Below, in pieces: positions 10,901-21,414 of a DNA stretch of 64,000 nt (positions are counted from its first letter, which is position 1; the number at the start of each line of letters is the position of its first letter). This DNA is from Erinaceus europaeus. Taxonomy: Eukaryota; Chordata; Mammalia; Eulipotyphla; Erinaceidae. The notes below the pieces were generated by a model. That model was not told where the DNA came from, searched no databases, and was given only the letters and a program-made list of their open reading frames with translations. The DNA is taken from positions 64,503,838-64,567,837 of the forward strand of contig NC_080168.1 in NCBI RefSeq assembly GCF_950295315.1. Direction: 5' to 3'. The position numbers and the translations under genes were made by a program.

Positions 10901-11187
10901 AGCCATATTCCCTGAAATCCAAGTTTTGCCAGTTAGTCATTGTGAGTTAAGTTGGCGGGATATAGCCAACTGAGGTCAGGGGCACTGAAGTTTATCTGCC
11001 TCCAAAAAGCTTTTCCTGGACCTTGACAGCCCAGCTTCTGAGAGGCCAGGGAAGGGGAGGGGGTCAGATAGGGAGGGACAGGGGCTGCCTGGGAGAAGAC
11101 TTGTTATGGAAAATGGGTCTGACAATAATTTTCCTTTAGCTTTACACACAGAAGAGTAGATGTTCTAGAGAAAGGGCTTAACGTTAT

Positions 11188-11402
11188 TGGGGCCAGGTGG
11201 TGGTGCACCTGGTTGAATGTACATATTACCATGCACAAAGATCCAGGTTCAAGCCCCCAGTCTCCACCTGCAGGGGGGAAGCTTCACAAGTGGTAAAGTA
11301 GGGCTGAAGGTGTCTCTCCATATCTCTCCCTCTCTATCTCTCCCTTCCCTCTCAATTTCTCTCTGTCCTGTCAGATGAAAGAAAAGTTATTGCCAAAAAA
11401 TA
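11188..11402 (+). repeat. SINE type B
   Basis: GGCCAGGTGGTGGTGCACCTGG head, GGTTCAAGCCC box B, CTGCAGGGGGGAAGCTTCAC body, ending near CTGTCAGATGAAAG. Confidence 0.85.
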
Positions 11403-11454
11403 TAGCCTTTACCTTCTTTCCCCCCCACCTCCCTTATTTCCTCCCTTCCTTTTT

Positions 11455-11719
11455 TGTTATCCCCAGGGTTATCTCTGGGACTTGATGCCTGCATGACAAA
11501 CCCACTGCTCCTGCCAGCCATTCCCCCCTTTTTTCTTTTTATTTTATTGGCTAGGACAGAGAAATTGAGAGGGGGACATAGAGAGGAAGGCAGAGAGATA
11601 CCTGCAAATCTGCTTCACTGCTTATAAAGCTTCCCTCCTGCAGATGGGGATCAGGGGCTCAAATCCAGGTTCTTGTGCATGGTGATGTGCTTAACCAGGT
11701 GTGCCACCACCCAGCCCCC
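11455..11719 (-). repeat. SINE type B with tail module
   Basis: Tail module (TATCCCCAGGGTTATCTCTGG), poly-T, body and a head ending CACCACCCAGCCCC, in that order. Confidence 0.85.
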
Positions 11720-12004
11720 TCTTTATTCTTGTGGGTTTTTTTTTTGTGCTAGTCTGTGACCTTGTAGCTTTGCTCTTTAGAGGTGCTTTCTGTTACTTGT
11801 TTTCAGGGCAGCATTTCTGTACACCTCACATAAAGGATCACCGGTGAAGCTGCAGAGATGGACTCAATGTACTCTGTTGGACATCTGTGGTATTTTACTC
11901 CCCGTTTGCACACAGCTTCTGTGATGGCTGGGATCACCCTTGGCCCCCATAAGAGACTCACTCCTTCATCTCTTAGTCTGTCCACCTGGACTCAGATTCC
12001 TTCC

Positions 12005-12197
12005 TTTAAAAACAACTTCTTTATAAGTTATTAAATTATTATAGGGACAGAGAGAAATAGAGTGGTAGAGATAGACACCTGAAGACCTGCTCCACCACTC
12101 CTGAAGCTTTCCCCCTACTGGTGGGGAGTGGGGCTCAAGCCCAGGTCCTTGTGCATGGTAACATGGGTACTGAACCAGGTGTAGCTCTGCCCAGCCC
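12005..12197 (-). repeat. SINE type B
   Basis: Reversed body GACACCTGAAGACCTGCTCC and head ending CTCTGCCCAGCCC. Confidence 0.8.
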
Positions 12198-12624
12198 TTT
12201 CCCTCTTGAGTTTCTTTCCTGATGTTAAGGGCCTCTGTCTCCCTTGCCCCCTCCCTCTCTCTCTCCTCCCCTTCTGACTCCAGTTCTCACCCTCACCATA
12301 TGGACACTAGAGCATTGTAATGCTAGCACTGAATTCAGAGCAACGACCTGTAATAGATGCAATCTGAAGACACACGGCACTGCTTTTTCTCCCCCCCCCC
12401 CCCACTCTCCATTGCTTGGAAGCATGTTGGTTTCATGAGGGCTGAAGAGCAGAGCTGGTCTTTCCCTGTAAGCTAATGCTTCCTATGGTAACTGGGCAAG
12501 TGTTAATAATCCAGCAGTGGAGCCCAGGGCTTGCAGGGCAGAGGCAGAGGCTCCTGTCTCCACCCCCAGTAGTGCATATACCTGGGGTAGTCATTTGATT
12601 CTCTCCATATGACATTCTCTCTCT
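12198..12624. other. intergenic; C homopolymer
   Basis: No gene. A run of about 13 C lies at 12,391-12,403 after a CT-rich tract. Confidence 0.6.
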
Positions 12625-12744
12625 TAAATTTATTTATTTTTTAATTTTCATTTGATAAGCAGAGTTAAACTGAGGAGGCTGGAACCTGGGTCCTTGTACA
12701 TTGTAACATGTGCGCTCAAGCAGGTGCGCCACCACCCAGCCCCC
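12625..12744 (-). repeat. SINE type B with internal deletion
   Basis: The TTTATTTATTTTTTAATTTTCATTTGATAAG tail is joined directly to the head half (GGAACCTGGGTCC ... CACCACCCAGCCCC). The middle of the element is missing. Confidence 0.75.
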
Positions 12745-12769
12745 AATAAATACATCTTTAAAAATTAAT

Positions 12770-12968
12770 TTTGGGAGCCAAGAGATGGTGGAGCCAATAC
12801 CCTGGTGGAACATACACTTCAACAGGTGCAAGGATCTGAGTTCAAGCCCCAGCCACTGCCTGGGAGCCCCATGCAAAGAGGAAGCTTCATGAGCGGAAAC
12901 ACAGTGCTGTGATGCCCCTTCTTCTCTCTGTCTCTTTCCTTCTCTGTTTTTCATCCTCTACCTAAAAA
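12770..12968 (+). repeat. SINE type E
   Basis: GAGCCAAGAGATGGTGGAGC head, GAGTTCAAGCCCCAG box B, then AGTGCTGTGATGCCCC and CATCCTCTACCTAAAAAAC. Confidence 0.65.
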
Positions 12969-13059
12969 ACAAAAGAAGTCTGCAGGGAGCAGAGGAATCA
13001 TGCAAACATGAAGCTCAAGCAAAGCACTGGCAATGAAAACAACAACAACAACAAAATCA

Positions 13060-13215
13060 AACTTCAAAAAATATTTTATTTACTTATTAATGAGAGGGAT
13101 AGGAGGAGAGAGAGAAACAGACATCACTCTGGTACATGTGCTGCTGGAGATTGAACTCAGGACCTCATAGCTTGAGAGTTCAACACATTATCCACTGTGC
13201 CACCTCCCGGACCAC
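13060..13215 (-). repeat. SINE type D
   Basis: It contains ATCACTCTGGTACATGTGCTG, reversed box B GGAGATTGAACTCAGGACC, and a head ending GTGCCACCTCCCGGACC. Confidence 0.7.
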
Positions 13216-13254
13216 TTTTTTTTTTTTTTAATGATTTATTTTCTCTTCTTTCCT

Positions 13255-13552
13255 CAAACTTTTTTTAAAAAAATTATTCATTTATTTATTCCCTTTTGTT
13301 CCCCTTGTTTTATTTTTGTAGTTATATGTTGTTATTAATGTCATCATTGTTGGATAGGACAGAGAGAGAATTGGAGAGAGGAGGAGAAGACAGAGAAGGG
13401 GAGACAAAGACAGACACCTGCAGACCTGCTTCACTGCCTGTGAAGTGACTCCCCTGCAGGTGGGGAGTCAGAGGCTTGAACTAGGATCCTTAAGACAGTC
13501 CTTGTGCTTTGCGCCACCTGCACTTAACCTGCTGTGCTACCGCCCGACTCCC
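13255..13552 (-). repeat. SINE type A
   Basis: Linker, GACAGAGAGAGAATTGGAGAGAGG body, CTTCACTGCCTGTGAAGTGAC, and a head ending CTACCGCCCGACTCCC. No tail module. Confidence 0.9.
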
Positions 13553-13732
13553 CCAAATTAATCTTTTTAATGAAATAAAAAGTTCTTTGGAGGTTTAGCT
13601 ATCAACATTTGAGAAAGCGAGAACCAGTGCATCACTCTGGCACATGCTTTATGTTGAGAATATGGCAACCAGACAGTGGAGCATGTCCTGTACATGGCTC
13701 ACATCTCGGTTCTGGTGTGACGAGCAGGTGTG

Positions 13733-13862
13733 GCAGGGGTTGGGTGGTGGCATAACGGGTTAAGCGCACACAGTACAAAGCACAGTGACCCATGCGAGTA
13801 TCATTGGAAAAAAAAAAAAGGCCGCCAGAAGTGGTGGATTCCTACTGCTGGTACTGAGCTCC
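13733..13862 (+). repeat. SINE type A with internal deletion
   Basis: The head (GGTTGGGTGGTGGCATAACGGGTTAAGCGCAC) runs to about 13,806, then A-rich DNA and the tail module (GAAGTGGTGGATTCCTACTG ... ACTGAGCTCC). The usual 170-bp body and linker are absent. Confidence 0.75.
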
Positions 13863-14074
13863 AGCTATCGGGAGGGAGGTGTGTGTCTGAGAGTTTCCAG
13901 TTACACTGCACAGCCTCCGGCAGGGAGTGACCATGGCCACCGCCTCCCCCAGCCTAGAGAGTGAGAAGGGAGGCAGCACTGCTTTGTCAAAAAGCATCTT
14001 CACTCTAGCTTCTGAGAAGGCAAAATATTTAGACATTGCTAGCAGCAAGAGGCTTTTACATTTTTATTCATTTT

Positions 14075-14205
14075 TACCAGAGCACTTTATTTTTACCAGA
14101 GCATAATTTAGCTCTGCCTTATGGTGGTGCTAGGGGTTGAACTTGAGACTTTAAAGCCTCAGAATGAAGCCCCCCCCCCCAGAACCATTATGTTGTCTCC
14201 CCAGT
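14075..14205 (-). repeat. SINE type C, partly duplicated tail
   Basis: TTTTTACCAGAGCA occurs twice at the start, then reversed box B GGGGTTGAACTTGAG, a C run, and a head ending TTATGTTGTCTCCCCAG. Confidence 0.75.
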
Positions 14206-14509
14206 CTGCCAAGTGGCTTCTTCTAAGTTGCAGCTACTTTGGCAGGGAAAAGAGTGTCAAATCAGAAACTCTGTGAAGTGTACAATAAGCCAGTCTGGAG
14301 AAAAAAAAAGGTTAGATTGACACAATTTCTATTTTCTTTTCAAACCCAGATTAGTAGATGCAAAGCATTAAGATCGAACAGAAAGGTTCTTCAAAATTAC
14401 CTTTATAGAAACTGAGATACTCTGATGTTTTGGCCATTAGCTATCAATAGTTGGATATAGGTCAAATCACAAATTTTGACTTCTCTGTGTGATATATATA
14501 TATATATAT
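14206..14509. other. intergenic; (TA)n at its end
   Basis: No gene. TA repeats lie at about 14,491-14,511. Confidence 0.6.
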
Positions 14510-15475
14510 AATAGTTTTTATTTTTAAAAAATATTTTTATTAGTGATTTAATATTGATTTACAAAATTATAAGTTAATCTGGGTATAATTCTATACCATT
14601 CCTGCTATCAGTGTTCTGTGTCCCCATTCCCTCTATTAGAAACTGCAGTAGTTCTCTCAAGGTCATAGATATTGGCTGCCTTTATAAATATTTATCTTTC
14701 TTCCTCCCCCCTCTATATGTGTGTGTTTGTGTGTGTGTGTGTGTGTGTGTATGTTTTGCCCATTTTTATTAGTAATTTACAAAATTCCAATATAACAGCA
14801 GTACAATTCCACACTCATCCCACCACCATAATTCTGTGTCCCCATTCCCTCCCTTGGAAACTGCAGTGGTTCTGCCAAGGTCACAGATATGGGTTGACTA
14901 TTATTTCTATAACTATCTGTTTGTCTATCTATCTTTATATATTTTTGCCCATTTTTTTCCCCTCAGGTCTTGCCTTTACTTTCTTTCTAAGTCATACCTA
15001 CACCTGTTAATACTTCTGAGTTTTCTTTCTTTATTCTTCTTTCTCAGATAAGAGAAACAGTGCCTGGCTTCTTCTGGTGTTTTCCAGATTCGCTTCCCTT
15101 TCAGTGATTGTAGAAAAGCAAGATTCTTGGTGACCAGTGCTTCAGGTCCTGGTAGAATTGGGGTTCAAAGCTCCTTGGTCATCTTCCCCTGTCCTTTACT
15201 ACTCTGTGGGTGTGGACCAAAGTTCTTTTTGGGGTACAGAAGGTGGGTGGTCTGGCTTCTGTAATTATTTCCCTTCTGAACATGGGTGTTGGCAGGTGGA
15301 TCCATACTCCCAGCCTGTTTCTATTTCTCTCTAGTGGGGCAGGGCTCTGGAGAGGTGAGGTTCCAGGACACATTGGTGAGGTCATCTGCCTAGGAAAGTC
15401 AGGTTGGGATCTATCCAGTCTAACATGTGAACTTAAAATTTTCCCACTGGAGAGAAATTCAGTTCTTAAGGACAT
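14510..15475 (-). mobile_element. LINE 3' UTR (L1-like), two stacked copies
   Basis: Read on the minus strand, two related segments each contain a 'GGGAATGGGGACACAGAA' motif (about 14,615 and 14,835). The larger runs from about 15,475 to 14,760 and ends near an AATAAA-like ACTAATAAA. A GT microsatellite sits at 14,720-14,751. A related plus-strand copy lies at 41,281-41,515. No coding capacity remains. Confidence 0.65.
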
Positions 15476-15489
15476 GGAATAAAAAAAGG

Positions 15490-16110
15490 AATTGAGTGAG
15501 GGGAGAGCACTGAACTTGTAGGCTTGAGGGCTGGAGTTTGACCCCTGGCACTGTGCCTGGATAGCCTGAGGGTGCTTCTTCCCGAGCAAGTGTTCTCTGG
15601 GTTGGAGAGAACTCAACTGGAGCCAAGCTAGGCTGCTGCATGGGAGAGGGATAAGGAACTTGTGCCCAGCTAACGTAGCAGGAGATACACTCTGGAACTC
15701 TCGGAGCCGGAAAGCAATTCCAAGTGTTTTTACTCAGAAAAGCAGCTTGTATATATACTAGCCAAGTAGGGTGGAAACAGGGTGTGACGTAGAGAGGGTG
15801 GAGCGAAAAGACAGTGGTGGAAATCAGGGTGACTACGAGAGGGGGAGGAGCAAAAAGACATCATGAACCAATGGGGATTAAATCAATGCCCTGGAGGGAG
15901 GGTGTTTTCTTAGTTAACAGTGGTTTATGTAAATAGACCACAGCTTTAAGTGGGATCAAACCAATGCCCTGCAGGCATGCCGGTGCTTAGTTAAGCAGGA
16001 ATAGAGACAGAAGCTTTAAGCCCGGGGAGCTGGCATATACTACCCAACAGCACTGCATATGCCAGAGTGATGCTGTGGTTCTCTATGCTTCTTGTTAATA
16101 AATAAATATT
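15490..16110 (+). repeat. SINE type D split by a solo LTR
   Basis: The 5' half (15,490-15,553: GAACTTGTAGGCTTGAGGGC ... CCCTGGCACTG) and 3' half (16,050-16,110: CACTGCATATGCCAGAGTGATGC ...) join to give a normal element, like the intact relative at 23,362-23,480. Confidence 0.85.
15554..16049 (-). mobile_element. solo LTR of an endogenous retrovirus, 496 bp
   Basis: On the minus strand it begins TGTTGGGTAG and ends CCAGGCA, giving the TG...CA termini of an LTR. The 6-bp direct repeat GCACTG flanks it (15,548-15,553 and 16,050-16,055). A TATA-like TATATATA lies at about 15,750-15,757, and CCAAT-type CATTGGTT motifs occur upstream in LTR orientation. A CAGGGCATTGRTTTRATCCC unit appears twice in the presumed U3. 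No internal retroviral genes flank it, so it is a solo LTR. Six-base duplications are typical of class II (betaretrovirus-like) elements; that class assignment is an inference. Confidence 0.88.
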
Positions 16111-16117
16111 TTTCGGG

Positions 16118-16278
16118 TGGAGGGTAGATAGCATAATAGTTATGCAAACAGACTCTCATACCTGAGGCTCCAAAGTCCCAGGTTCAATCCTCCGCACCAC
16201 CATAAGCCAGAGCTGAACAGTGCTCTGGTTAAAAAATAAAATAATAAATAAATAAATAAATAAATAAATATTTTTCAA
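16118..16278 (+). repeat. SINE type C with (TAAA)n tail
   Basis: GGGTAGATAGCATAATAGTTATGC head, GGTTCAATCC, GAACAGTGCTCTGGTT, then ATAAATAAATAAATA. Confidence 0.9.
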
Positions 16279-16329
16279 AAAGTATGGAAGAACATGTTGA
16301 CAGGTCATTTTTTTAAAAAAAGATTAAAA

Positions 16330-16612
16330 AAGTTTATATTTATTTTCCCTTTTGTTGCCCTTGTTGTTTTTCATTGTTGTTGTAGTTATTATTGTTATTA
16401 ATGTCATCATTGTTAGACAGGACAGAGTGAAATGGAGCGAGGAGGGGAAGACAGAGAGGGGGAGAGAAAGACACCTGTAGACCTGCTTCACTAGCTGTAA
16501 AGCGACTTCCTTGCAGGTGGGGAGCCGGGGGCTGGAACCGGGATCCTTAAGACGGTCCTTGCACTTTGCATCACATGTACTTAAGCCATTGTGCTACCAC
16601 CCAACTCCCGAC
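16330..16612 (-). repeat. SINE type A
   Basis: Linker GTTGTTGTAGTTATTATTG, body, CTTCACTAGCTGTAAAGCGAC, head ending CTACCACCCAACTCCC. Confidence 0.9.
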
Positions 16613-16614
16613 AG

Positions 16615-17470
16615 ATCATTTCTGATGAGAACTTGTATCCCAAGTGTATAAATCAACTCTGTGACTCAATGTAGTAAAAGCAATTTGCCCAGCAGGGAAA
16701 TGAGCAGAGGATATGCGAAGGGGCTTCTGCAGTGGTTACTGAGCACATACAAAGATTCACAGCCTCCTTACTCATGGTGGTAAGACAAACCCAAACCACT
16801 CTGTATACCACTTGACACCATGGCTTCCATGGCTACTCCACAAAAGACAGACAATGACAAGTGTTGACAAGAAAGTGGAGAAACCGGAACCCTCCTACCT
16901 TTCTGTGGGGAATGTAAGATGATACCATTGCTTTTGATCTACAGTTTGGCATGTCCTGGAAAAGTTAAAAATAGAGTTGCCTTCTGACCCAGACATTCCA
17001 CAGCTAGGTATACACCCAAGAGGAAAGAATGTGTGCATCCACATGAAAACTTGTATGTGAATGTCCAGAGTGGTTAATATGGCTCAAACTGACCTTGAGC
17101 GGAAGCCAACCAACACCCATCACCTCTGAAGTGGAAAAACAATGTGTGGTGTTTTGTACATGGGAATATTATTTGGCCATGACATGTCATGAATTATGGA
17201 TGCATGGATGAACTTCAAAAAATGAGTGAAGAAAATATCAGTCACAAAAGGCTGCATGTTGAGCAGTTCTCTTTATGTGAAGCATCCATAACACTCTGTT
17301 GAGGCAGAGAGGATATATGAGTAGGTGTCAGAGGCCGGGGCAGGGGGCCCAGGAATGAGTGCTGACAGCTGGGAGGTTGCTGTTTAGGGCAATGAAAATG
17401 CTCTGGAATTAGGCTGGAGTGGTGGTTACACAACTCTGAATATATATATATTAATATCGACAGCATTATA
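16615..17470 (+). mobile_element. old L1 (ORF2 C-terminus and 3' UTR)
   Basis: The plus strand follows the L1 ORF2 3' layout: TTGACAAGAAAGTGGAGAAAC, then CAGACATTCCACAGCTAGG, ATACACCCAAGAGG and GGAATATTATTTGGCCATGA. All frames are broken. It is more diverged than the copy at 58,273-58,955. Confidence 0.8.
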
Positions 17471-17524
17471 TACTTCAGTATGAATTGTGTTTCTAAAATT
17501 GCTATAAAAATAAGTCAATTACTA

Positions 17525-17668
17525 TGGGATTGGGTAGACAGCATAATGGTTATGCAAACAGACTCTTATGCCCAAGACTCCCAGGTCCCAGGTTCAATCC
17601 TCCAGCACCACCATAAGCCAGAGCTGAGCAGTGCTGTGGTAAACAGTAACAACAAAGAAGTCAAATAG
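17525..17668 (+). repeat. SINE type C
   Basis: GGGTAGACAGCATAATGGTT head, GGTTCAATCC, GAGCAGTGCTGTGGTAAAC end. Confidence 0.9.
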
Positions 17669-17739
17669 TGCATCTTAAAAATATTTTAATTGTAATCCAC
17701 TATTAATCACAAATAAAAATGGTAAAATAAATTTTAAAT

Positions 17740-17925
17740 GTTATTCTTTATTTGATAAAGACAGAAATTGAGAGGGGAGAATTAGATAGGGAGAGGGACA
17801 CCTGCAGTCTTGCTTCACTGCTTGTGAAGCTTCCCCCCTGCAGGTAGGAAGAAGGGGCTTGAATCCAGTTCCTTGTACATTGTAACATGTGCTCAACAGA
17901 GTGTGGCCACACTCAATGTATTTAA
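17740..17925 (-). repeat. SINE type B
   Basis: Reversed tail TTTATTTGATAAAGAC, GGACACCTGCAGTCTTGC body, GGGCTTGAATCCAG box B. The head is degraded. Confidence 0.8.
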
Positions 17926-18004
17926 CAGACACTGATTTACCATGGAGGTATTGCAGAACAAGGGAAGAGGAGAGGGAAGGTTTTACATAGCATTGCTAAT
18001 GAAT

Positions 18005-18326
18005 AACACTGGGACATTCTGGGAGTTGGGCTGTAGCGCAGCGGGTTAAGCGCAGGTGGCGCAAAGCACAAGGACTGGCTTCAGGATCCCAGTTCGAGCC
18101 CCCCGGCTCCCCTGCTGCAGGGGAGTCGCTTCACAGGCTGTGAAGCAGGTCTGCAGGTGTCTGTCTTTCTCTCTCCCTCTCTGTCTTCCCCCTCCTCTCT
18201 CCATTTCTCTCTGTCCTATCCAACAACAACATCACCAATGACTACAATAAAAAAAAAAAACAAGGGCAACAAAAGGGAATAAATAAATAAATAAATATTA
18301 AAAAAAAAAAAACACTGGGACATTCT
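18005..18326 (+). repeat. young SINE type A with 16-bp target-site duplications
   Basis: The element (18,021-18,310) is flanked by the perfect repeat AACACTGGGACATTCT at 18,005-18,020 and 18,311-18,326. It has an intact-looking head (GTAGCGCAGCGGGTTAAGCG), box B GTTCGAGCC, and a long AAATAAATA/poly-A tail. It lacks the tail module. Confidence 0.95.
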
Positions 18327-18507
18327 ACCATGTTCAGCAACTAGTGCATTTGTAAGAACAGTAGTGTTCAGAGTATATTTCAGAGTGGTCAAAGATTGAA
18401 ATACTAAAATTAAATCACAAAAAAATAAAGAATATGGAAATAAATGTCAGGTGCTTATGTATTATATAAAATTTGTTTCTAATCCTCACAAAGTGATTAG
18501 CAAACTG

Positions 18508-18632
18508 GGCTGGGGAGATAGTTCAATATTAGGGTATAGGACTTGTCTGCCTGAGGCCATAGGATCAGTCTCTGAGGCTGTCATGTTCCAGAGCTGAAAA
18601 GTGCTCTGGATTCACTCTCCCCCACCCTTTCA
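18508..18632 (+). repeat. SINE type D
   Basis: CTGGGGAGATAGTTCAATATTAGGG head and GAAAAGTGCTCTGGATTCACTC end. Box B is decayed (AGGATCAGTCTC). Confidence 0.65.
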
Positions 18633-18705
18633 TAAAAGTAAATCACTTTAAAATGGTAACATTAAGAGCAAATATGTAAAAATGAAGAACTATATGATCT
18701 AAGAG

Positions 18706-18805
18706 TGTGGGGAGACAGTATATCGTTATGCAGACAGACACATAGGCCTGAGGCTTTGAGGTCCAGGATCACCATCAGCCAGAACTGAGTAGGGCTCTGG
18801 TAAGA

Positions 18806-18853
<48 letters not shown>
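18706..18853 (+). repeat. SINE type C ending in (AC)n
   Basis: GTGGGGAGACAGTATATCGTTATGC head and AGTAGGGCTCTGGTAAGAG, then about 23 AC units (18,807-18,852) in place of the A-tail. Confidence 0.85.
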
Positions 18854-18854
<1 letters not shown>

Positions 18855-19032
18855 CCCAATATGCTGTAAATGGAAAAATTACTAAAAAGGAAAATGCTAG
18901 AGTTGTAGAGGAAATATTGAAAAAAAAAAAGACTAACCAAAAATACTAAAGATACCAAAGATACTAAAGGTTAGTATCTTTATTCTAGGGGGAAAAAAGG
19001 CAAATAGTTTGGGAAAATATCAAAAAAGAGCT

Positions 19033-19326
19033 GAGGGAGTCGGGCAGTAGTACAGCAGGTTAAGCGCACGTGGTGCAAAGTCCAAGGACTGGCGTAAGAA
19101 TCCCAGTTTGAGCCCTTGGCTCCCCACCTGCAGGGGAGTCGCTTCAGAGGCGGTGAAGCAGATCTGCAGGTGTCTATCTTTCTCTCCCCCTCTCTGTCTT
19201 CCCCTCCTCTCTGCATTTTTCTCTGTCCTATCCAATGACATCAGCGACAACAATAATAACTGCAACAATAAAACAACAAGGGCAACAAAAAGGGAATAAA
19301 TAAATAAATGTTTTTAAAAAAGAGCC
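19033..19326 (+). repeat. SINE type A
   Basis: GGGAGTCGGGCAGTAGTACAGC head, CAGTTTGAGCCC, CTTCAGAGGCGGTGAAGC, linker, then AATAAATAAATG. AAAAAAGAGC on both sides is a likely short duplication. Confidence 0.9.
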
Positions 19327-20150
19327 AAGAATGCAGATAACAAAAGAAAGTCCATTAAGGCAGGATAAAGCTCATGCGCTAACATCTGTTGTGAAGACAC
19401 TGGTTATTCATCTGTGCATGTCACCAAAGATATGTATTTAAGATAAAGTGACCCTTTCTCTGTCAGTGAAATTAGCAAGCACAAAATCTTAGCCCTGATA
19501 TGAAAGAAAGGACCAGGTGCTGTGTTTTTTACCATAGGCATGTAATGTAGCATTGTGACAAGATTCTCCTGGGTGAGAGACAGGGAGAAGGGTCATCAGC
19601 TGATCATTCTGTCATTTACAGCTGTGTGGTAGATTGAGTCATTTACACAGTCTGTCTGTATACTGTTAGCCATAAAATGGTGTCTTGCTGTATCATATAA
19701 CAGAGAAACAAAGACTAAGGAGTTGTGCAAATAATTTAGCCGAGCGTAACACTTCATAAGTGTTCTATGTACAGTAACAGCTTTACTATAGTTTACTATA
19801 GCTTATTATGTAAACTAATAGAGCAACTTAGTGTCAAGTATTAGAGACCATAAAATATTCACCTTACCTAATCTGGTGATTTTATTTCTGGCAGATAAGT
19901 CATAGGAAATCATAAAAGCAGGAAGAATAAGCTGTGTATGTTCAGAGTGATTTTTATGGCATAATCCAGAACAGAATATCATGTCCAAAAATAGAGGTGG
20001 ATCATACTACATTTGGTAAGTGAATTATGAGGTTACTACTTATTGCCAGGAAGATAATTGTGTAGACTGTGCAGCTTCCTGCATTTTCTGGTAATTATTG
20101 ATATATCTCCATACCAATTGGCAGAATTTGATAGAATGAAAAAGTAGCAC
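19327..20150. other. intergenic, AT-rich, no gene seen
   Basis: No exon or RNA gene. The part after about 19,880 may be an ancient interspersed repeat, but I cannot name it. Confidence 0.5.
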
Positions 20151-20460
20151 ATGAAGTGTGAGCAACTATTTGCAAGTCATACACTTCATGGGGGATTAGT
20201 ACCCAGAATCTATGAAGAATGACAACTCAGTAACAGCAAAACAAATCACTGGATTCCTAAGTGGACAGAAGACTCGAATAGACAGACACTCCTGCAAAAG
20301 GGTTACACATACTGGCGACAGGCACATTAAAGGATGCTCAGGACTGCACGGGACAAGGACAGGCCAGCATCACTTGTCTTCTGCAGTGTGGCAGATCATG
20401 CCACAAGGAATAAGGCATTGGGAGGAGGACAGACACCAAGGGAACCTCAGTTGTGTGTAG
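20150..20460 (+). mobile_element. old L1 ORF2 fragment
   Basis: It shows L1-like order: TTAGTACCCAGAATCTATGAAG, CAACTCAGTAACAGCAAAAC, then GACAGACACTCCTGCAAAAG. The 20,460-20,740 stretch that follows is not recognisable and separates this from the next L1 segment. Confidence 0.6.
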
Positions 20461-20740
20461 GACTGAAAGAAATCAAACAAGGGAGCAAAGTCACTGGGAA
20501 ATGAGCCCTTTGACTCAGAGGCAGAATTAAGGCCACTGAAGGGGACAGTAGAGCTTTAGTGGAGGAGGGCTATTGATATTCAGGTGGAGGGCATGGTGTA
20601 GAAGAAGTGAGAAATCATACCCTTCAGGCATACCACCTTGAAAACCAGCATTGCTTCAATTAAACAGTAGCATGCTGGGAAAAAAATAAAGATAAAATGT
20701 TGAAATATCAGTCTTACTACAGTGTGGAAAATGCATTCAG

Positions 20741-21414
20741 ATGCATCAAAAATTGTTTACTACAACTATGCAAAAACATACCTTAGAAGAAAAGAAAAAC
20801 ACATCAACAAATCAGGAAATGACAGGTGTTGGAGAGGCTGTGGTGAAAAGGGAACTCTGCTCCACTGCTGGTGGGAATGCAAGTTGGTGCAGCCCCTTTG
20901 GAAGACTGTATGGACAGTCCTAAGATAAGTAAAATGCAATTACCTTGTGCCCCAGCAATACCACTCTTAGGCATTTATCCACTGGACACTCAAAACACTA
21001 ATTAGCAGGGACATATACACCCCCATGTTCAGAGTTACATAACAGCCAAAAAGTGGAAGCAGCCTGCATGCCCATCCACAGATGACTGGGTAAAGAAGTT
21101 ATGCGATATATACTCCATGGAATACTACTCTTAATAAAAAAAGATGGTATTGTGTCCTTGGGGACAAAATGGATGGAACTGGAGGTGATGATGCTTAGTG
21201 AAATAAGTAAAGAGATGAAAGGAACTACCAGATGGTTTTACTTATATGTGCAATCTAGAGAGATGATTCACATGAACTTGGAAAAAAAAAAAGAGCAAAG
21301 CAGAAGCAAGAAAACTAAGACTTATGAGAATTATGGTCGTTATCTCTGGGGAGGAATTTGGTGGTGGGTGTGGTGTGGAACTATACATTGTAATCTTAAA
21401 AAGAAAAGAAAAAG
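20741..21414 (+). mobile_element. L1 ORF2 C-terminal region and 3' end
   Basis: One frame (20,740-20,928) reads [24 protein letters not shown] residues, the cysteine/tryptophan segment at the C-terminus of L1 ORF2p. Later stop codons break it. The 3' UTR ends near GTGTGGAACTATACATTG, with an A-rich tail to about 21,414. Confidence 0.85.

Noticed and set aside
18021..18100. tRNA gene candidate with boxes A and B
   Set aside because: It is the tRNA-derived head of a type A SINE; the cloverleaf is not complete and the sequence continues into the SINE body. The same applies to all other heads listed.
20722..20928. Cys/Trp-rich peptide that looks like a small zinc-binding protein
   Set aside because: It is the L1 ORF2 C-terminal segment, also present at 58,270-58,370.
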